From Piscinibacterium candidicorallinum (lineage in GTDB: Bacteria; Pseudomonadota; Gammaproteobacteria; Burkholderiales; Burkholderiaceae_C): DNA of 64,000 bases. Below, in pieces: positions 16,901 to 24,241 of this stretch; position 1 is the stretch's first letter, and each line of letters starts with the position of its first letter. Both the position numbers and the translations under genes were made by a program. Below the pieces are notes generated by a model that made no database searches, had not been told where the DNA came from, and saw nothing but the letters and a program-made list of their open reading frames with translations. The stretch covers positions 2,232,001 to 2,296,000 of the forward strand of contig NZ_CP180191.1 of NCBI RefSeq assembly GCF_047549485.1. The letters run 5' to 3'.

Positions 16901-17326
16901 GTGCTGTTCGACTACGCCAGCACCGGGCTCACGCTGCGACGTCACCCGCTGGCATTGCTGCGCCCCCGGCTGGAGCGCATGCGGTTGAAGTCTGCCGTCG
17001 AATTGGCCGGACTGACCCATGGCGCCTACGCAGCAGGCTGCGGGCTGGTCACGGTGCGCCAGCAGCCGCAGACCGCTGGCGGCACCATGTTTGTCACTAT
17101 CGAAGACGAAACCGGCCCTGTGAACGTGATTGTGTGGCGCCGCGTACGCGAACAGCAGCGCGACGCCCTGCTGCGCGCACGCCTGCTGGCCGTGCACGGC
17201 GTCTGGCAGCGCGATGCCGACAGCAACGGCCATGTCTGCCATCTGATCGCAGGGCGTTTGACCGATCTCACGCCCCTGCTGGGCCGCTTTGGCGATCTCG
17301 CCAACCGAAGCCGGGACTTTCACTGA
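13964..17326 (+). CDS. dnaE2: Error-prone DNA polymerase DnaE2 (ImuC)
   Basis: C-family replicative-type polymerase used for SOS-induced translesion synthesis, 1120 aa from the ATG that overlaps the imuB stop. An N-terminal PHP domain begins at AELHCVSNFSFLRGASHP. The polymerase active site PPDIDVDFEHERREEII supplies Asp436, Asp438 and Asp440. GRGSAANSVVCYCL and the thumb/fingers segments (GVFQIESRAQMSMLPRLKP, GFGEYGFPESHAYSFALLAY) are typical of DnaE2. The C-terminal OB domain contains GGTMFVTIEDETGPVNVIVW. Longer in-frame starts upstream would lie wholly within imuB and were rejected. Confidence 0.96.
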   Translation: MPEAHLKPPLVFDLEDEPPPALPADEATAARLQALPAYAELHCVSNFSFLRGASHPQELVRRAYAQGYEALALTDECSVAGVVRAWREWQEYRAFLQRLEEDTGQRYLRPFRLIYGSEFNLGCWRLVALARDLHSWGGLCEFITRARRAAEKGRYHLDAHSPWALLADCELLLAPNKAAYARGTGAVGPALLVEQLRADLACASTWLGRMPWLAVELLHDIDDDLWLATLRDVSMHTGAALVAAGDVHMHVRSRKPLQDVMTAIRLGQRVDACGFALQPNAEQHLRARQRLAQIYPEDLLTATLQVAARCRFELGEVRYNYPQETVPAGLSPTGALRKLVIERAVDRYPNGIPFKIGRYLIKELKLIAKCEYEMFFLTVADIVHEARRRGILCQGRGSAANSVVCYCLSITAADPEKSHPLLERFISIDRRNEPPDIDVDFEHERREEIIQYIYGKYGRDRAALAATVISYRTRSAIRDVGEALGIPEPLIDAFASEHHWFDSELAVHRLEELGRRVNVQLSEHQAGLWLSLTRSLMGMPRHLSQHVGGFVLTQTPLVRLVPVENAAMPDRCVIQWDKDDLESLGLMKVDILALGMLSAIRRCVDLVGQRRGVSFTVHDIVQEDPSTYEMIRRADTVGVFQIESRAQMSMLPRLKPRQFYDLVVEVAIVRPGPISGGMVHPYLKARERLAHGLPVEYERSSRESPDRPARLQAALQRTLGVPIFQEQVMQIAMIAAGFTATEADSLRRAMAAWKRKGGVDKFRSRLVGGMLANGYSQEFADRIFNQIQGFGEYGFPESHAYSFALLAYQSSWLKCHEPECFLAAMLNSQPMGFYPPAQLVQDARRHQVQVLPVDVSHSTWDSTLEWPAGLEHEDRKAQRPAVRLGLHMVNGLSQAAGQRIVQSRMQTGFADAQELSLRAQLDVKDLNALAAADALNSIAGHRRQQVWEAAARVRAPSLLRDAPIVEPALVLPTAPEGEEVLFDYASTGLTLRRHPLALLRPRLERMRLKSAVELAGLTHGAYAAGCGLVTVRQQPQTAGGTMFVTIEDETGPVNVIVWRRVREQQRDALLRARLLAVHGVWQRDADSNGHVCHLIAGRLTDLTPLLGRFGDLANRSRDFH

Positions 17327-17501
17327 GCCCGCACGCTGGAGATGCGTCGCGCACGCACAACGTCAGTCGATGAAAAGTCGTAGATCCGTGCATCTGGACG
17401 GCTGCCTCCACACCCAGTCCGCCGCAAGTCACCCAAAATCCGCCGGCGATGGCCGATCTGCGGCCAGCATCACATCAGACACACGCATCATCGGAGCATT
17501 C

Positions 17502-18098
17502 ATGAATCACGTTCTGCGCACCCTCAGCGCCGCCAGCCTGCTGTCCATGCTGGTCACCGGCACCGCACACGCTCAGGCTGACGATCGGCCGGTCCGCGGC
17601 ATTCTTGGCGCAGGCCTGACCTTCGGCGGCGAAAAGCTCGCCACCGCTCAGTTCACCAATGGCGGCAGCCAGAGCATCCGTACCGGCGGTCTGGTGCAGT
17701 TCTACGGCGGCGCAGAATTCCGCCTCGGCACACTGGTGACCGTGCAGGCCACGGCGGGATATCACGTGGATGACACCAGCGCCAGCAACGGCAGCATCCG
17801 CTTTTCGCGCTGGCCTTTGGAACTGCTGGGTCATGTGGCCGTGAACGAGCAGGTTCGCCTGGGTGGCGGCATCCGCTACATCAACGGCGCCAAGCTCAAC
17901 GCATCAGGTGCAGGTAGCTCCATTGCACCGAACGTCGACTTTGACGCCACCACAGGCGTGGTCATCGAGGGTGAATATCGCTTCAGTCCGAGCTTCGGCC
18001 TGAAGCTTCGCTACGTCACCGAGGACTACACGGTCAAGGGCACCCCGTCCAAGTTCAAAGGCAACCACGTCGGCCTAATGGGCAATTTCTATTTCTGA
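17502..18098 (+). CDS. Small outer-membrane beta-barrel protein, function unknown
   Basis: A 198-aa secreted protein. The N-terminal signal peptide (hydrophobic SLLSMLVTGTAHAQA, cleavage after the second AxA) is followed by about eight alternating amphipathic strands rich in Gly and aromatic residues. The protein ends GLMGNFYF with a terminal phenylalanine, the usual signal for the BAM complex. The strand pattern (GAGLTFGGEKL, VQFYGGAEFRLG, GGIRYING, IEGEYRFSPSFGLKLRYV) resembles OmpW/OmpA-type eight-stranded barrels. It stands alone after dnaE2 with a 175-base gap; its last 10 bases overlap the convergent parA-like gene. Ligand or role is unknown. Confidence 0.75.
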   Translation: MNHVLRTLSAASLLSMLVTGTAHAQADDRPVRGILGAGLTFGGEKLATAQFTNGGSQSIRTGGLVQFYGGAEFRLGTLVTVQATAGYHVDDTSASNGSIRFSRWPLELLGHVAVNEQVRLGGGIRYINGAKLNASGAGSSIAPNVDFDATTGVVIEGEYRFSPSFGLKLRYVTEDYTVKGTPSKFKGNHVGLMGNFYF

Positions 18099-18730
18099 TC
18101 GCTTGCCTTCTCGCCCAGCCACGCCACCAAGGGCTGCCACTGGGCGAGATCCTTCTCCACCCTGCTGGAACCCACGTCCCAGAGGGTGAGGCCGTGCGCG
18201 GCCAAGTGAAGATAGTTCTGCGTGTCGCGCAGGCTCGTGATCGGCGTCATCTGGATGTTTTCGCAGAAGCGCTGGAAGTGCTCAGCCGAGCGTGTCCGTT
18301 CGTCCACCCGCATGCCCACCAGCCCGACACGCCCCTGACGCATTGCCGCCGGTGCAACTTCGCGCAGTTGCTCCACAAAGCGACCGGTTGCTCCCAGGTC
18401 AAACGGTGAGGGCTGCACCGGAATCACTACACGATCGGCATCGCGAATCAGCGTCGAAAGCACCGACATCGGCACCGCCGCTGGCGTATCGATCACCACA
18501 TGCGTCACGCCCTTGGGTGGCCGAGCGGCCTTGCCTTCGCCCATCTCCCAGCTGCGAATGGCGGGCAGACCGGCTGGCCGCAGATCCAGCCAACTGCGTG
18601 CGGACTGCTGCACATCGATGTCGCCCAGCATGACTTGGTGCCCGCGACGGGCAAACAGACCGGCAACGTTGGTGGACAGAGTGCTCTTGCCGGCGCCGCC
18701 CTTGGGGTTGGCGATAAGAATGAGGGGCAT
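18089..18730 (-). CDS. ParA-family ATPase, orphan
   Basis: Deviant-Walker ATPase of the ParA/MinD group, 213 aa from MPLILIANPKGGAGKST; an ATG nine codons upstream was rejected because the first strand begins here. Walker A' PKGGAGKST is at residues 9-17. DVQQSARSWLDLRP holds the conserved Asp, and VVIDTPAAVPMS is the Walker B/switch region. There is no parB or parS-binding partner next door, so this is not a chromosome-partition pair. Solo ParA proteins of this size often position other cargo such as carboxysomes, chemoreceptors or flagella; the cargo is unknown here. It converges on and overlaps the barrel gene by 10 bases and is divergent from the zapA pair. Confidence 0.85.
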   Translation of the reverse strand: MPLILIANPKGGAGKSTLSTNVAGLFARRGHQVMLGDIDVQQSARSWLDLRPAGLPAIRSWEMGEGKAARPPKGVTHVVIDTPAAVPMSVLSTLIRDADRVVIPVQPSPFDLGATGRFVEQLREVAPAAMRQGRVGLVGMRVDERTRSAEHFQRFCENIQMTPITSLRDTQNYLHLAAHGLTLWDVGSSRVEKDLAQWQPLVAWLGEKASDQK

Positions 18731-18870
18731 GATCGGGCGATGAGGTTGGCGCAGCACGCTTGCGCGCGCGGAGCTTCGATGCTCGCGGCTGTGGCGGCAG
18801 GAGTCAAGACAGGGGTGGTGTACGCGGCATCAGCCCCGCGCCCGTGGTTCAACCCACTACACTTCGCCCC

Positions 18871-19074
18871 ATGCAAGACGAACTTGAAGCCATGATCACG
18901 CGCGTCGAACGCATGGCCGACGCGCTCAAGACGGCCCGCGCCGAGAATCAGGCGCTGCGCGCCGAACTCGCCAGCAAGGCAGCTGAAGCCGGCAGCCTGC
19001 AATCGCGCCTGTCGGCTGCACGGGACCGGATCGCCCACCTTCTCGAACGCTTGCCCGGCGAGACGACCGAATGA
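18871..19074 (+). CDS. Small coiled-coil protein upstream of zapA (ZapB-like)
   Basis: A 67-aa, almost wholly helical protein beginning MQDELEAMITRVERMADAL with heptad repeats rich in Ala, Glu, Leu and Arg (LKTARAENQALRAELASK, LQSRLSAARDRIAHLLERL). It overlaps zapA by the four bases ATGA, so the two are translated together. A small coiled-coil gene of this kind commonly precedes zapA in beta- and gammaproteobacteria and is often annotated as a cell-division or TIGR02449-type protein. A partner role at the Z-ring is an inference from this pairing and from ZapB's similar architecture. Confidence 0.85.
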   Translation: MQDELEAMITRVERMADALKTARAENQALRAELASKAAEAGSLQSRLSAARDRIAHLLERLPGETTE

Positions 19075-19379
19075 GCAACACCGAACGCTTCACGGCCACC
19101 ATCATGGGCCGCGAGTACCAACTGGCTTGCAGCTCGGACGAGAAGGCCAATCTGCTGTCGGCAGTCAACATGGTCGACGCCCGCATGCAGGAAATCCAGG
19201 CTGGCGGCAAGATCAAGGCGGCGGATCGCATTGCCGTCATGGTGGCCTTGAATCTGGCGGTCGAAGTGCTGTCGTCCAAGGGCGTGGAAGGCATCCAGGT
19301 TGGCGAGCTCAAGCGCAAGATCGAGCGGGTCAACAAGCTCGCCGACGAAGCGCTCTCCCCTCAGGAGCCCTTGTTCTGA
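19071..19379 (+). CDS. zapA: Cell division protein ZapA
   Basis: FtsZ-associated protein that bundles protofilaments at mid-cell, 102 aa. The N-terminal FtsZ-binding domain reads ERFTATIMGREYQLACSSDE, with the conserved AVNMVDARMQEI helix. The C-terminal coiled coil (GGKIKAADRIAVMVALNLAVEVL) gives the dimer/tetramer. It is translationally coupled to the preceding coiled-coil gene and followed 61 bases later by 6S RNA, the usual order in proteobacteria. Confidence 0.95.
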   Translation: MSNTERFTATIMGREYQLACSSDEKANLLSAVNMVDARMQEIQAGGKIKAADRIAVMVALNLAVEVLSSKGVEGIQVGELKRKIERVNKLADEALSPQEPLF

Positions 19380-19401
19380 TTGCACAACATGGCGTTCAGG
19401 C

Positions 19402-19440
19402 AAAACGCATTGGCTGGAAACACTCAAGCCAATCCGTTTT
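19402..19440 (+). repeat. Inverted repeat between zapA and 6S RNA
   Basis: Arms AAAACGCATTGGCT (19402-19415) and AGCCAATCCGTTTT (19427-19440) match at 13 of 14 positions around an 11-base loop. It may end the zapA transcript or lie in the 6S promoter zone. It ends exactly where the predicted 6S RNA begins. Confidence 0.6.
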
Positions 19441-19636
19441 CCCTGCGGTGTTCGCGACGAGGCCTTGATATTCCTTAACCGATGCGCTTTGCGCTAGGGT
19501 CGACAACAAGCGTGCTGGCGTGATCGCCTCTGAGTCCCGTGCTTGCATGGGGCTTTGCTGATGAACCCGAGGCATGATGAGTCGTCCCGCCCTGAACTCC
19601 GGTTCAGGATAAAAGGTCATGGCGGCACTCGCGGGG
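19441..19636 (+). ncRNA. ssrS: 6S RNA
   Basis: Small RNA that mimics an open promoter and sequesters sigma-70 RNA polymerase in stationary phase. About 196 nt. The 5' end CCCTGCGGTGTTCGC pairs with the 3' end GGCACTCGCGGGG to close the molecule. A second stem is formed by GAGGCC with GGTC, and a 3'-half hairpin by CCTGAAC with GTTCAGG (around 19593-19609). The segment GTCGTCCCGCCCTGAAC is typical of betaproteobacterial 6S RNA. The location right after zapA is the conserved one. The ends are estimates from the closing stem and may be off by a few bases. Confidence 0.9.
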
Positions 19637-19709
19637 AAGCCCCAACCGGCTGCACAAGCGGACGGTTGGGGCTTCCCCGTCGCAAGGGTTTGCTTCGCAA
19701 TCCCTTGCG
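19633..19709 (+). terminator. Two hairpins after 6S RNA (processing/termination region)
   Basis: A perfect 16-base stem (19633-19648 GGGGAAGCCCCAACCG with 19663-19678) begins within the last bases of the 6S closing stem. It is followed by an 8-base stem CGCAAGGG/CCCTTGCG (19681-19688, 19702-19709). Neither has a clear T-tract, so they may act as 3' processing signals or a Rho-assisted end. The first stem competes with the 6S closing stem for GGGG. Confidence 0.65.
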
Positions 19710-19808
19710 GGGCTTAGATCCAGCCCTCCCCTCGTCCCGTCCTCAGGGGCGGGGGTTGTTCTCGAAGCGCGAAGGCACCTGCCCGGCGCGCACCCGCTTG
19801 AATCCCTG

Positions 19809-20270
19809 ATGCCCGCTTACTGGTTGATGAAGTCCGAGCCGGATGAGTGCTCGATAGACGATGCTCTGGCCGCACCCAACAAGACCGTGCCATGGACCGG
19901 TGTACGCAACTACCAGGCGCGCAACTTCATGTGGAAGCAGATGCAGCCGGGCGACGGGGTGCTGTTCTATCACTCGAGTTGCGCCGAGCCGGGCATCTAC
20001 GGCTTGGCCGAGGTGGTCGGCGCACCGTACCCCGACCCGACACAGTTTGACCCGCGCTCCAAGTATTTTGATGCCAAGTCATCGCCCGAAGCGCCGCGCT
20101 GGTGGTTGGTGGACGTCCAGGCCCGACGCAAGACAGCGCCCTTGCTGCTCACGCAGATGCGCGAGGACCCGAAGCTGGATGGTCTCGGTGTACTGCTGAA
20201 GGGCTCACGCCTGTCCATCACGCCGGTCAGCGAGGCGCACTGGCACTACATCACGACAACACTGCTCTGA
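19809..20270 (+). CDS. EVE-domain protein
   Basis: A 153-aa single-domain protein of the EVE/PUA-like fold, similar to thymocyte nuclear protein 1, that binds modified bases in DNA or RNA. It is recognised by the start MPAYWLMKSEPDECSIDD, the core TVPWTGVRNYQARNFM, GDGVLFYHSSC and YGLAEVVGAPYPDPTQFD. It commonly sits after zapA/6S RNA in Burkholderiales. The in-cell substrate is not known. TauE/SafE starts 10 bases later and is likely co-transcribed. Confidence 0.92.
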   Translation: MPAYWLMKSEPDECSIDDALAAPNKTVPWTGVRNYQARNFMWKQMQPGDGVLFYHSSCAEPGIYGLAEVVGAPYPDPTQFDPRSKYFDAKSSPEAPRWWLVDVQARRKTAPLLLTQMREDPKLDGLGVLLKGSRLSITPVSEAHWHYITTTLL

Positions 20271-20280
20271 CAGGGGATTC

Positions 20281-21111
20281 ATGGACTATCTCTTCCTTGG
20301 CGGCCTGCTGCTGCTCGGCGCATTCACGGGCTTTGCGGCGGGACTGCTGGGCATCGGTGGCGGCATGCTCCTCGTGCCTTTTCTGACCATGATGTTCACA
20401 GCCCAGAAGTTCCCGATCGAACACGTGGTGCACATGGCGATTGCAACTTCTCTCACAACGATCCTATTTACTTCCGTCTCATCGGTACGCGCGCATCATG
20501 CGCATGGCGCTGTGCGCTGGGATCTCATCAAGTGGCTGGGCATCGGCGGCTTTGTGGGCACGCTGCTGGGGGCGCAGATCGCCAGTCTGGTGCGCACACC
20601 CGTCTTGTCCCTGATCTTCGGGGTATTCGTCAGTTACTCGGCTTTTCAGATGCTGCGCGCAAAGAAGAAGGCGGCCGACGGCGGCAGTGGACTCCCCGGC
20701 AACGGCGGCAAATTTGGCGTGGGGACATTGATCGGCGCGATCTCCAGCCTCGTGGGCGCCGGCGGCGGCTTCATCACGGTGCCGTACCTTTCCAAGCACG
20801 GGGTGTCGATGCACCAGTCGGTCGCGACGAGTGCCGCCATGGGCTTTCCGATCGCCGCTGGTGCGCTCGTGGGCTACGTCGTCGCCGGTCAACGCTTTGC
20901 CGACGTGTTGCCTGCGCTGTCACTGGGCTTCATCTATGGCCCGGCAGTGCTGGGTACGGCCATCAGCAGCGTGCTGTTTGCGCCGCTCGGGGCGAGGACC
21001 GCTCATGGGATGGACGTATCGTCCCTCAAGAAGGTGTTCGCTTCGCTGCTCTTCTGTCTGGCTGGCTACATGCTCTGGAAGGCAGCCAGCACCTCCGGCC
21101 TGCTCAGCTGA
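20281..21111 (+). CDS. TSUP (TauE/SafE) family membrane transporter
   Basis: A 276-aa inner-membrane protein with about eight hydrophobic segments in two repeats, of the sulfite/sulfoacetate/organic-anion exporter family TauE/SafE. The first helix has the glycine-rich AAGLLGIGGGMLLVPF and the second repeat the matching LVGAGGGFITVPYL, the two signature motifs of the family. The substrate cannot be read from sequence. It follows the EVE gene by 10 bases and overlaps the convergent AEC transporter by 8. Confidence 0.9.
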   Translation: MDYLFLGGLLLLGAFTGFAAGLLGIGGGMLLVPFLTMMFTAQKFPIEHVVHMAIATSLTTILFTSVSSVRAHHAHGAVRWDLIKWLGIGGFVGTLLGAQIASLVRTPVLSLIFGVFVSYSAFQMLRAKKKAADGGSGLPGNGGKFGVGTLIGAISSLVGAGGGFITVPYLSKHGVSMHQSVATSAAMGFPIAAGALVGYVVAGQRFADVLPALSLGFIYGPAVLGTAISSVLFAPLGARTAHGMDVSSLKKVFASLLFCLAGYMLWKAASTSGLLS

Positions 21112-22033
21112 AGCGCCCGAGCAGCCACAGCCACAGGGGCAGAGACACGCCGGCGGCGACCGTGCCAAACGAGATCACCGCCGCAACGGGCGCGGACGGC
21201 GCACCCATTCGTGCCGCGAGGATGAACGCGGACGATGCCGTGGGCAGAGCCGCGTAGGCCACGAGCACGGTCTGCGCGAGTCGGTCCAGCCCCATCAGCG
21301 CACCAATGGTCCAGGCCGCGGCCGGCAGCCAGAGCAGGCGCACGGACAGCATCCAACCGACCAGCGGTGCAGCCTCGCGGGCGCCACGCCAACTCAAACC
21401 CGCGCCTACTGCCATCAACCCCAGAGCCAGTGCCGCCTGTCCAAGCCGTGACAGTCCGGTCCAGATCGGTTCGGGCAGCTGCCCACCGGCCAGCTTGAAA
21501 GCGAGCCCGCCGACCGTTGCGAGGATCAACGGGTTCTGCGCCAGCTCACGCAACAGTGCACGCGCACTCGTGCCCCCATGTCGCACTGGCGCCAGGCCAA
21601 GCACCGCAAACACGTTGCACAGCGGCACGTTGAACGCGATGACCAGCGCAAACAGTGCGGTGGCCTGCGCAGCCGGCTCAAGCCGAGTGGCCAGGGACAG
21701 GGCCACATAGCTGTTGAAGCGAAACGCAGTTTGCGCCAACCCGGCCCACTGCGCGAATCTGGTCGCATCCGCCCTCAGCAACGGTCGCATCCACCATCCG
21801 AGCACCACGCCCGTGGCTGTGACGAGCAGACTGGCGAAGATGAGCGTGCTGGCCGCGCCGGGGTCCACAGGCGCGCGCGCCACCGCCGTGAACAACAACG
21901 CTGGAAAGAGCACGAAGTAGACGAGCCGCTCCGCGGCCTCCCAGACGTTGCGCCCGAACCACCCGGCCTGCATGAGCGTGAACCCGAGCGCAATTAGCAG
22001 CATGTCGGGGATCAGCAGGGCGAAGGTGGACAT
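21104..22033 (-). CDS. AEC (auxin efflux carrier) family permease
   Basis: A 309-aa inner-membrane protein with about ten hydrophobic segments, related to AEC-family malate/malonate and other organic-acid permeases. Typical features are the N-terminal LLIALGFTLMQAGWF, FVLFPALLFTAVAR, FRFNSYVALSLATRL and FNVPLCNVFAVLGL, and near the C-terminus LPTASSAFILAARMG. The ATG at 22033 was chosen; a TTG codon just before it is possible. It converges on the TauE/SafE gene. Substrate is unknown. Confidence 0.88.
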   Translation of the reverse strand: MSTFALLIPDMLLIALGFTLMQAGWFGRNVWEAAERLVYFVLFPALLFTAVARAPVDPGAASTLIFASLLVTATGVVLGWWMRPLLRADATRFAQWAGLAQTAFRFNSYVALSLATRLEPAAQATALFALVIAFNVPLCNVFAVLGLAPVRHGGTSARALLRELAQNPLILATVGGLAFKLAGGQLPEPIWTGLSRLGQAALALGLMAVGAGLSWRGAREAAPLVGWMLSVRLLWLPAAAWTIGALMGLDRLAQTVLVAYAALPTASSAFILAARMGAPSAPVAAVISFGTVAAGVSLPLWLWLLGRFS

Positions 22034-22123
22034 CAAGCGCGGGCGGGCGGTGGGGAGCGCTCATTGTCGAGGCACCCAAGCCCCGGGCGGCCCCCTCGCC
22101 GTCCCTGTATAATCTCGGTTTTC

Positions 22124-22199
22124 GCCGGTGTAGCTCAGTTGGTAGAGCAGCGCATTCGTAATGCGAAGGTCGTAGGTTCGACTCCTATCTCCGGCACCA
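22124..22199 (+). tRNA. tRNA-Thr (anticodon CGT)
   Basis: 76-nt tRNA with encoded CCA. Anticodon loop ATTCGTAA has CGT at 22157-22159, reading ACG. The D-arm GCTCAGTTGGTAGAGC and T-arm GTAGGTTCGACTCCTAT closely match enterobacterial tRNA-Thr(CGT). The acceptor stem GCCGGTG/CTCCGGC contains one U-U pair at position 6-67. A perfect TATAAT lies at 22108-22113, without a convincing -35 box. Confidence 0.96.
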
Positions 22200-22206
22200 G
22201 AACACG

Positions 22207-22230
22207 CAAGGCCGCCCTCGGGCGGCCTTG
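22207..22230 (+). terminator. Terminator hairpin after tRNA-Thr
   Basis: Inverted repeat CAAGGCCGCCC/GGGCGGCCTTG with a very short centre, followed by CTGCTTTT. It lies 8 bases after the tRNA and could also serve the convergent tilS gene. Confidence 0.75.
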
Positions 22231-22284
22231 CTGCTTTTCGGCCGGTGAAAGCTTTAGGAGCCTGGCCGGAAAACGTCGCCGCCG

Positions 22285-23262
22285 CTAGCTGCGGCTGAGG
22301 TGCAGACCCTCGCGACTGCGCAGCAGGGTCCAGCTCTCATGCTCGCAACGCGGGCCATACGCCCCGGCGGCGCTCAGCTGTTCAATCATGGCCGAAAGTC
22401 TCGCCCGGGTGGGCGGCTTGGCCCCGGCGCGAGCCAGCCAGCGGCGCAGGATTACGGCCTGCACTTCGGGTGGCCAACGCATCCAGTCTGTGATCAGAAG
22501 CGTCGCAGCGTCTGGCTGGGCCGCCAACAGCTGATCACCAAACCAATCCAGAGCCGACTGCGCTTCGTGTGCCAACTCGGCTGCCCGCGGCAGGCTGCTG
22601 CCCGCACGATCATCCACGTCCTGCATCAGCGGCCAAAGGCGATGCCGAACCGCATTGCGGCGCAGGTCCGTGTCGGCATTGCTGGGGTCGTCGATCCAAT
22701 CCTGGCCGATGGCGCGCATGGCCACCTCAAGCTCGCTGCGTCGCAGCGCCAACAGCGGCCGCAGGATCGTGACACCGTCATGCACAAGCTGCCGTGGCAT
22801 GCCAAGTCCGAGCGGACCGGTGCCGCGCATGAGATGCAGAAGAACCGTCTCGGCCTGATCGTCCGCGTGCTGTGCAAGCAGCAGCGTTTCGATATCTGCA
22901 GTGCGGCACGCATCCAGCAGCGCCGCGCGGCGCAGTTCCCTCGCACGCTCCTCCAGATTGGGCTGGCCGCTGCCAAGACCATCCAGGCGCCGCAACGCAA
23001 ACGTCGCGCCCAGTCCGGCGGCGACGGACTGCACTTGCTCAGCCCAGCGGGCCGAATCAGCCGCAATGCCATGGTCCACATGGATCGCCAGCACGCGCTG
23101 CGGACCAAGCGCCTGCACGGCTGCCCACAGCAGCGCTGTGGAGTCGCATCCGCCGGAGAAGCCGACCGCCACGCGCTTGCCCCCAGACAATACGGGCGCT
23201 GCGTTTTCGCGCAGCGCCCGGATCAGCGGTGCCGTGGCTGCTGGAAGATCAGCTTTCGGCAA
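22285..23262 (-). CDS. tilS: tRNA(Ile)-lysidine synthetase
   Basis: Modifies C34 of tRNA-Ile(CAT) to lysidine with ATP and lysine, switching it from Met to Ile decoding. It is 325 aa. The PP-loop GFSGGCDST (SGGCDST at residues 36-42) and the downstream HVDHGI, LLAQHADDQAETVLLHLMRG and RPLLALRRSELE segments are diagnostic. The C-terminal TilS substrate-binding half is shorter than in E. coli. Its start overlaps the end of accA by 14 bases, so the pair is coupled. Confidence 0.94.
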   Translation of the reverse strand: MPKADLPAATAPLIRALRENAAPVLSGGKRVAVGFSGGCDSTALLWAAVQALGPQRVLAIHVDHGIAADSARWAEQVQSVAAGLGATFALRRLDGLGSGQPNLEERARELRRAALLDACRTADIETLLLAQHADDQAETVLLHLMRGTGPLGLGMPRQLVHDGVTILRPLLALRRSELEVAMRAIGQDWIDDPSNADTDLRRNAVRHRLWPLMQDVDDRAGSSLPRAAELAHEAQSALDWFGDQLLAAQPDAATLLITDWMRWPPEVQAVILRRWLARAGAKPPTRARLSAMIEQLSAAGAYGPRCEHESWTLLRSREGLHLSRS

Positions 23263-24217
23263 GCGTCTTGAACTTCCCGTAGCTCATAAGCCGTTCGTGG
23301 CGCGCAGCCAGCAGTTCCTTGGGCTTCATGCCCTGGAACTGGCGCAACGCGTCGAGCAGCGCGCGCTTGAGCATGGCCGCCATCTGCTTGGTGTCACGGT
23401 GCGCGCCGCCTAGGGGCTCGTTGACAATGCGGTCGACCAGACCGAGCGCCTTCAGGCGATGCGCGGTGAGGCCCAGGGCCTCGGCGGCGTCCGGTGCCTT
23501 GTCAGCCGTCTTCCAGAGGATGGAGGCGCAGCCCTCGGGCGAGATCACGCTGTAGGTGGAGTACTGCAGCATCAGCACGAGGTCGGACACGGCAATGGCC
23601 AGCGCGCCGCCGGAGCCGCCCTCACCGATGACGGTGCTGATGATGGGCGTCTTGAGCTGGGCCATCTCGTACAGGTTGTGGCCGATGGCCTCGGACTGGC
23701 CGCGCTCCTCGGCGTCGATGCCGGGAAAGGCGCCGGGGGTGTCGATGAAGGTGAACAGCGGCAGCTCGAACTTCTCTGCCAGCTTCATGAGGCGCAGCGC
23801 CTTGCGATAGCCCTCCGGGCGCGGCATGCCGAAGTTGCGCATGGCGCGCTCCTTGGTGTCGCGGCCCTTCTGCTGGCCGATCACCATGCAGCTCTGGCCA
23901 TTGATGCGCGCCAAGCCACCGACGATCGACTTGTCATCGGCAAAGGCGCGGTCGCCGTGCAGTTCGTGGAAATCCGTGAAGATTTCGCTGATGTAGTCCA
24001 GGGTGTAGGGGCGCTGCGGATGGCGCGCGACCTGGCTGACCTGCCAGGGGGTGAGCTTGGCGTAGATGTCCTTGGTCAGCGCCTCGCTCTTCTTCTGCAG
24101 GCGGCTGATCTCTTCGGAGATGTCGACCGCAGACTCGTCCTGCACGAAGCGCAGTTCCTCGATCTTGCTTTCAAGCTCGGAAATCGGGGCTTCAAAGTCC
24201 AGAAACGTGGTTTTCAT
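23249..24217 (-). CDS. accA: Acetyl-CoA carboxylase carboxyltransferase subunit alpha
   Basis: Alpha subunit of the carboxyltransferase that makes malonyl-CoA for fatty-acid synthesis; it works with AccD. From MKTTFLDFEAPISELESKIE the protein is 322 aa, the family length. Characteristic are HGDRAFADDKSIVGGLARI, FGMPRPEGYRKALRLM, TPGAFPGIDAEERGQ and the oxyanion-hole glycines in GEGGSGGALAIAV. The upstream in-frame ATG (four codons earlier) was not used. Downstream tilS overlaps it; upstream the glycosylase gene ends 24 bases away. Confidence 0.96.
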   Translation of the reverse strand: MKTTFLDFEAPISELESKIEELRFVQDESAVDISEEISRLQKKSEALTKDIYAKLTPWQVSQVARHPQRPYTLDYISEIFTDFHELHGDRAFADDKSIVGGLARINGQSCMVIGQQKGRDTKERAMRNFGMPRPEGYRKALRLMKLAEKFELPLFTFIDTPGAFPGIDAEERGQSEAIGHNLYEMAQLKTPIISTVIGEGGSGGALAIAVSDLVLMLQYSTYSVISPEGCASILWKTADKAPDAAEALGLTAHRLKALGLVDRIVNEPLGGAHRDTKQMAAMLKRALLDALRQFQGMKPKELLAARHERLMSYGKFKTLAES

Positions 24218-24241
24218 CCGTCCTCGCAATGTGTTCTTCTA

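Noticed and set aside
22081..22123. Complete sigma-70 promoter for tRNA-Thr
   Set aside because: TATAAT is perfect, but no -35-like hexamer is at 16-18 bases, so only the -10 is mentioned.
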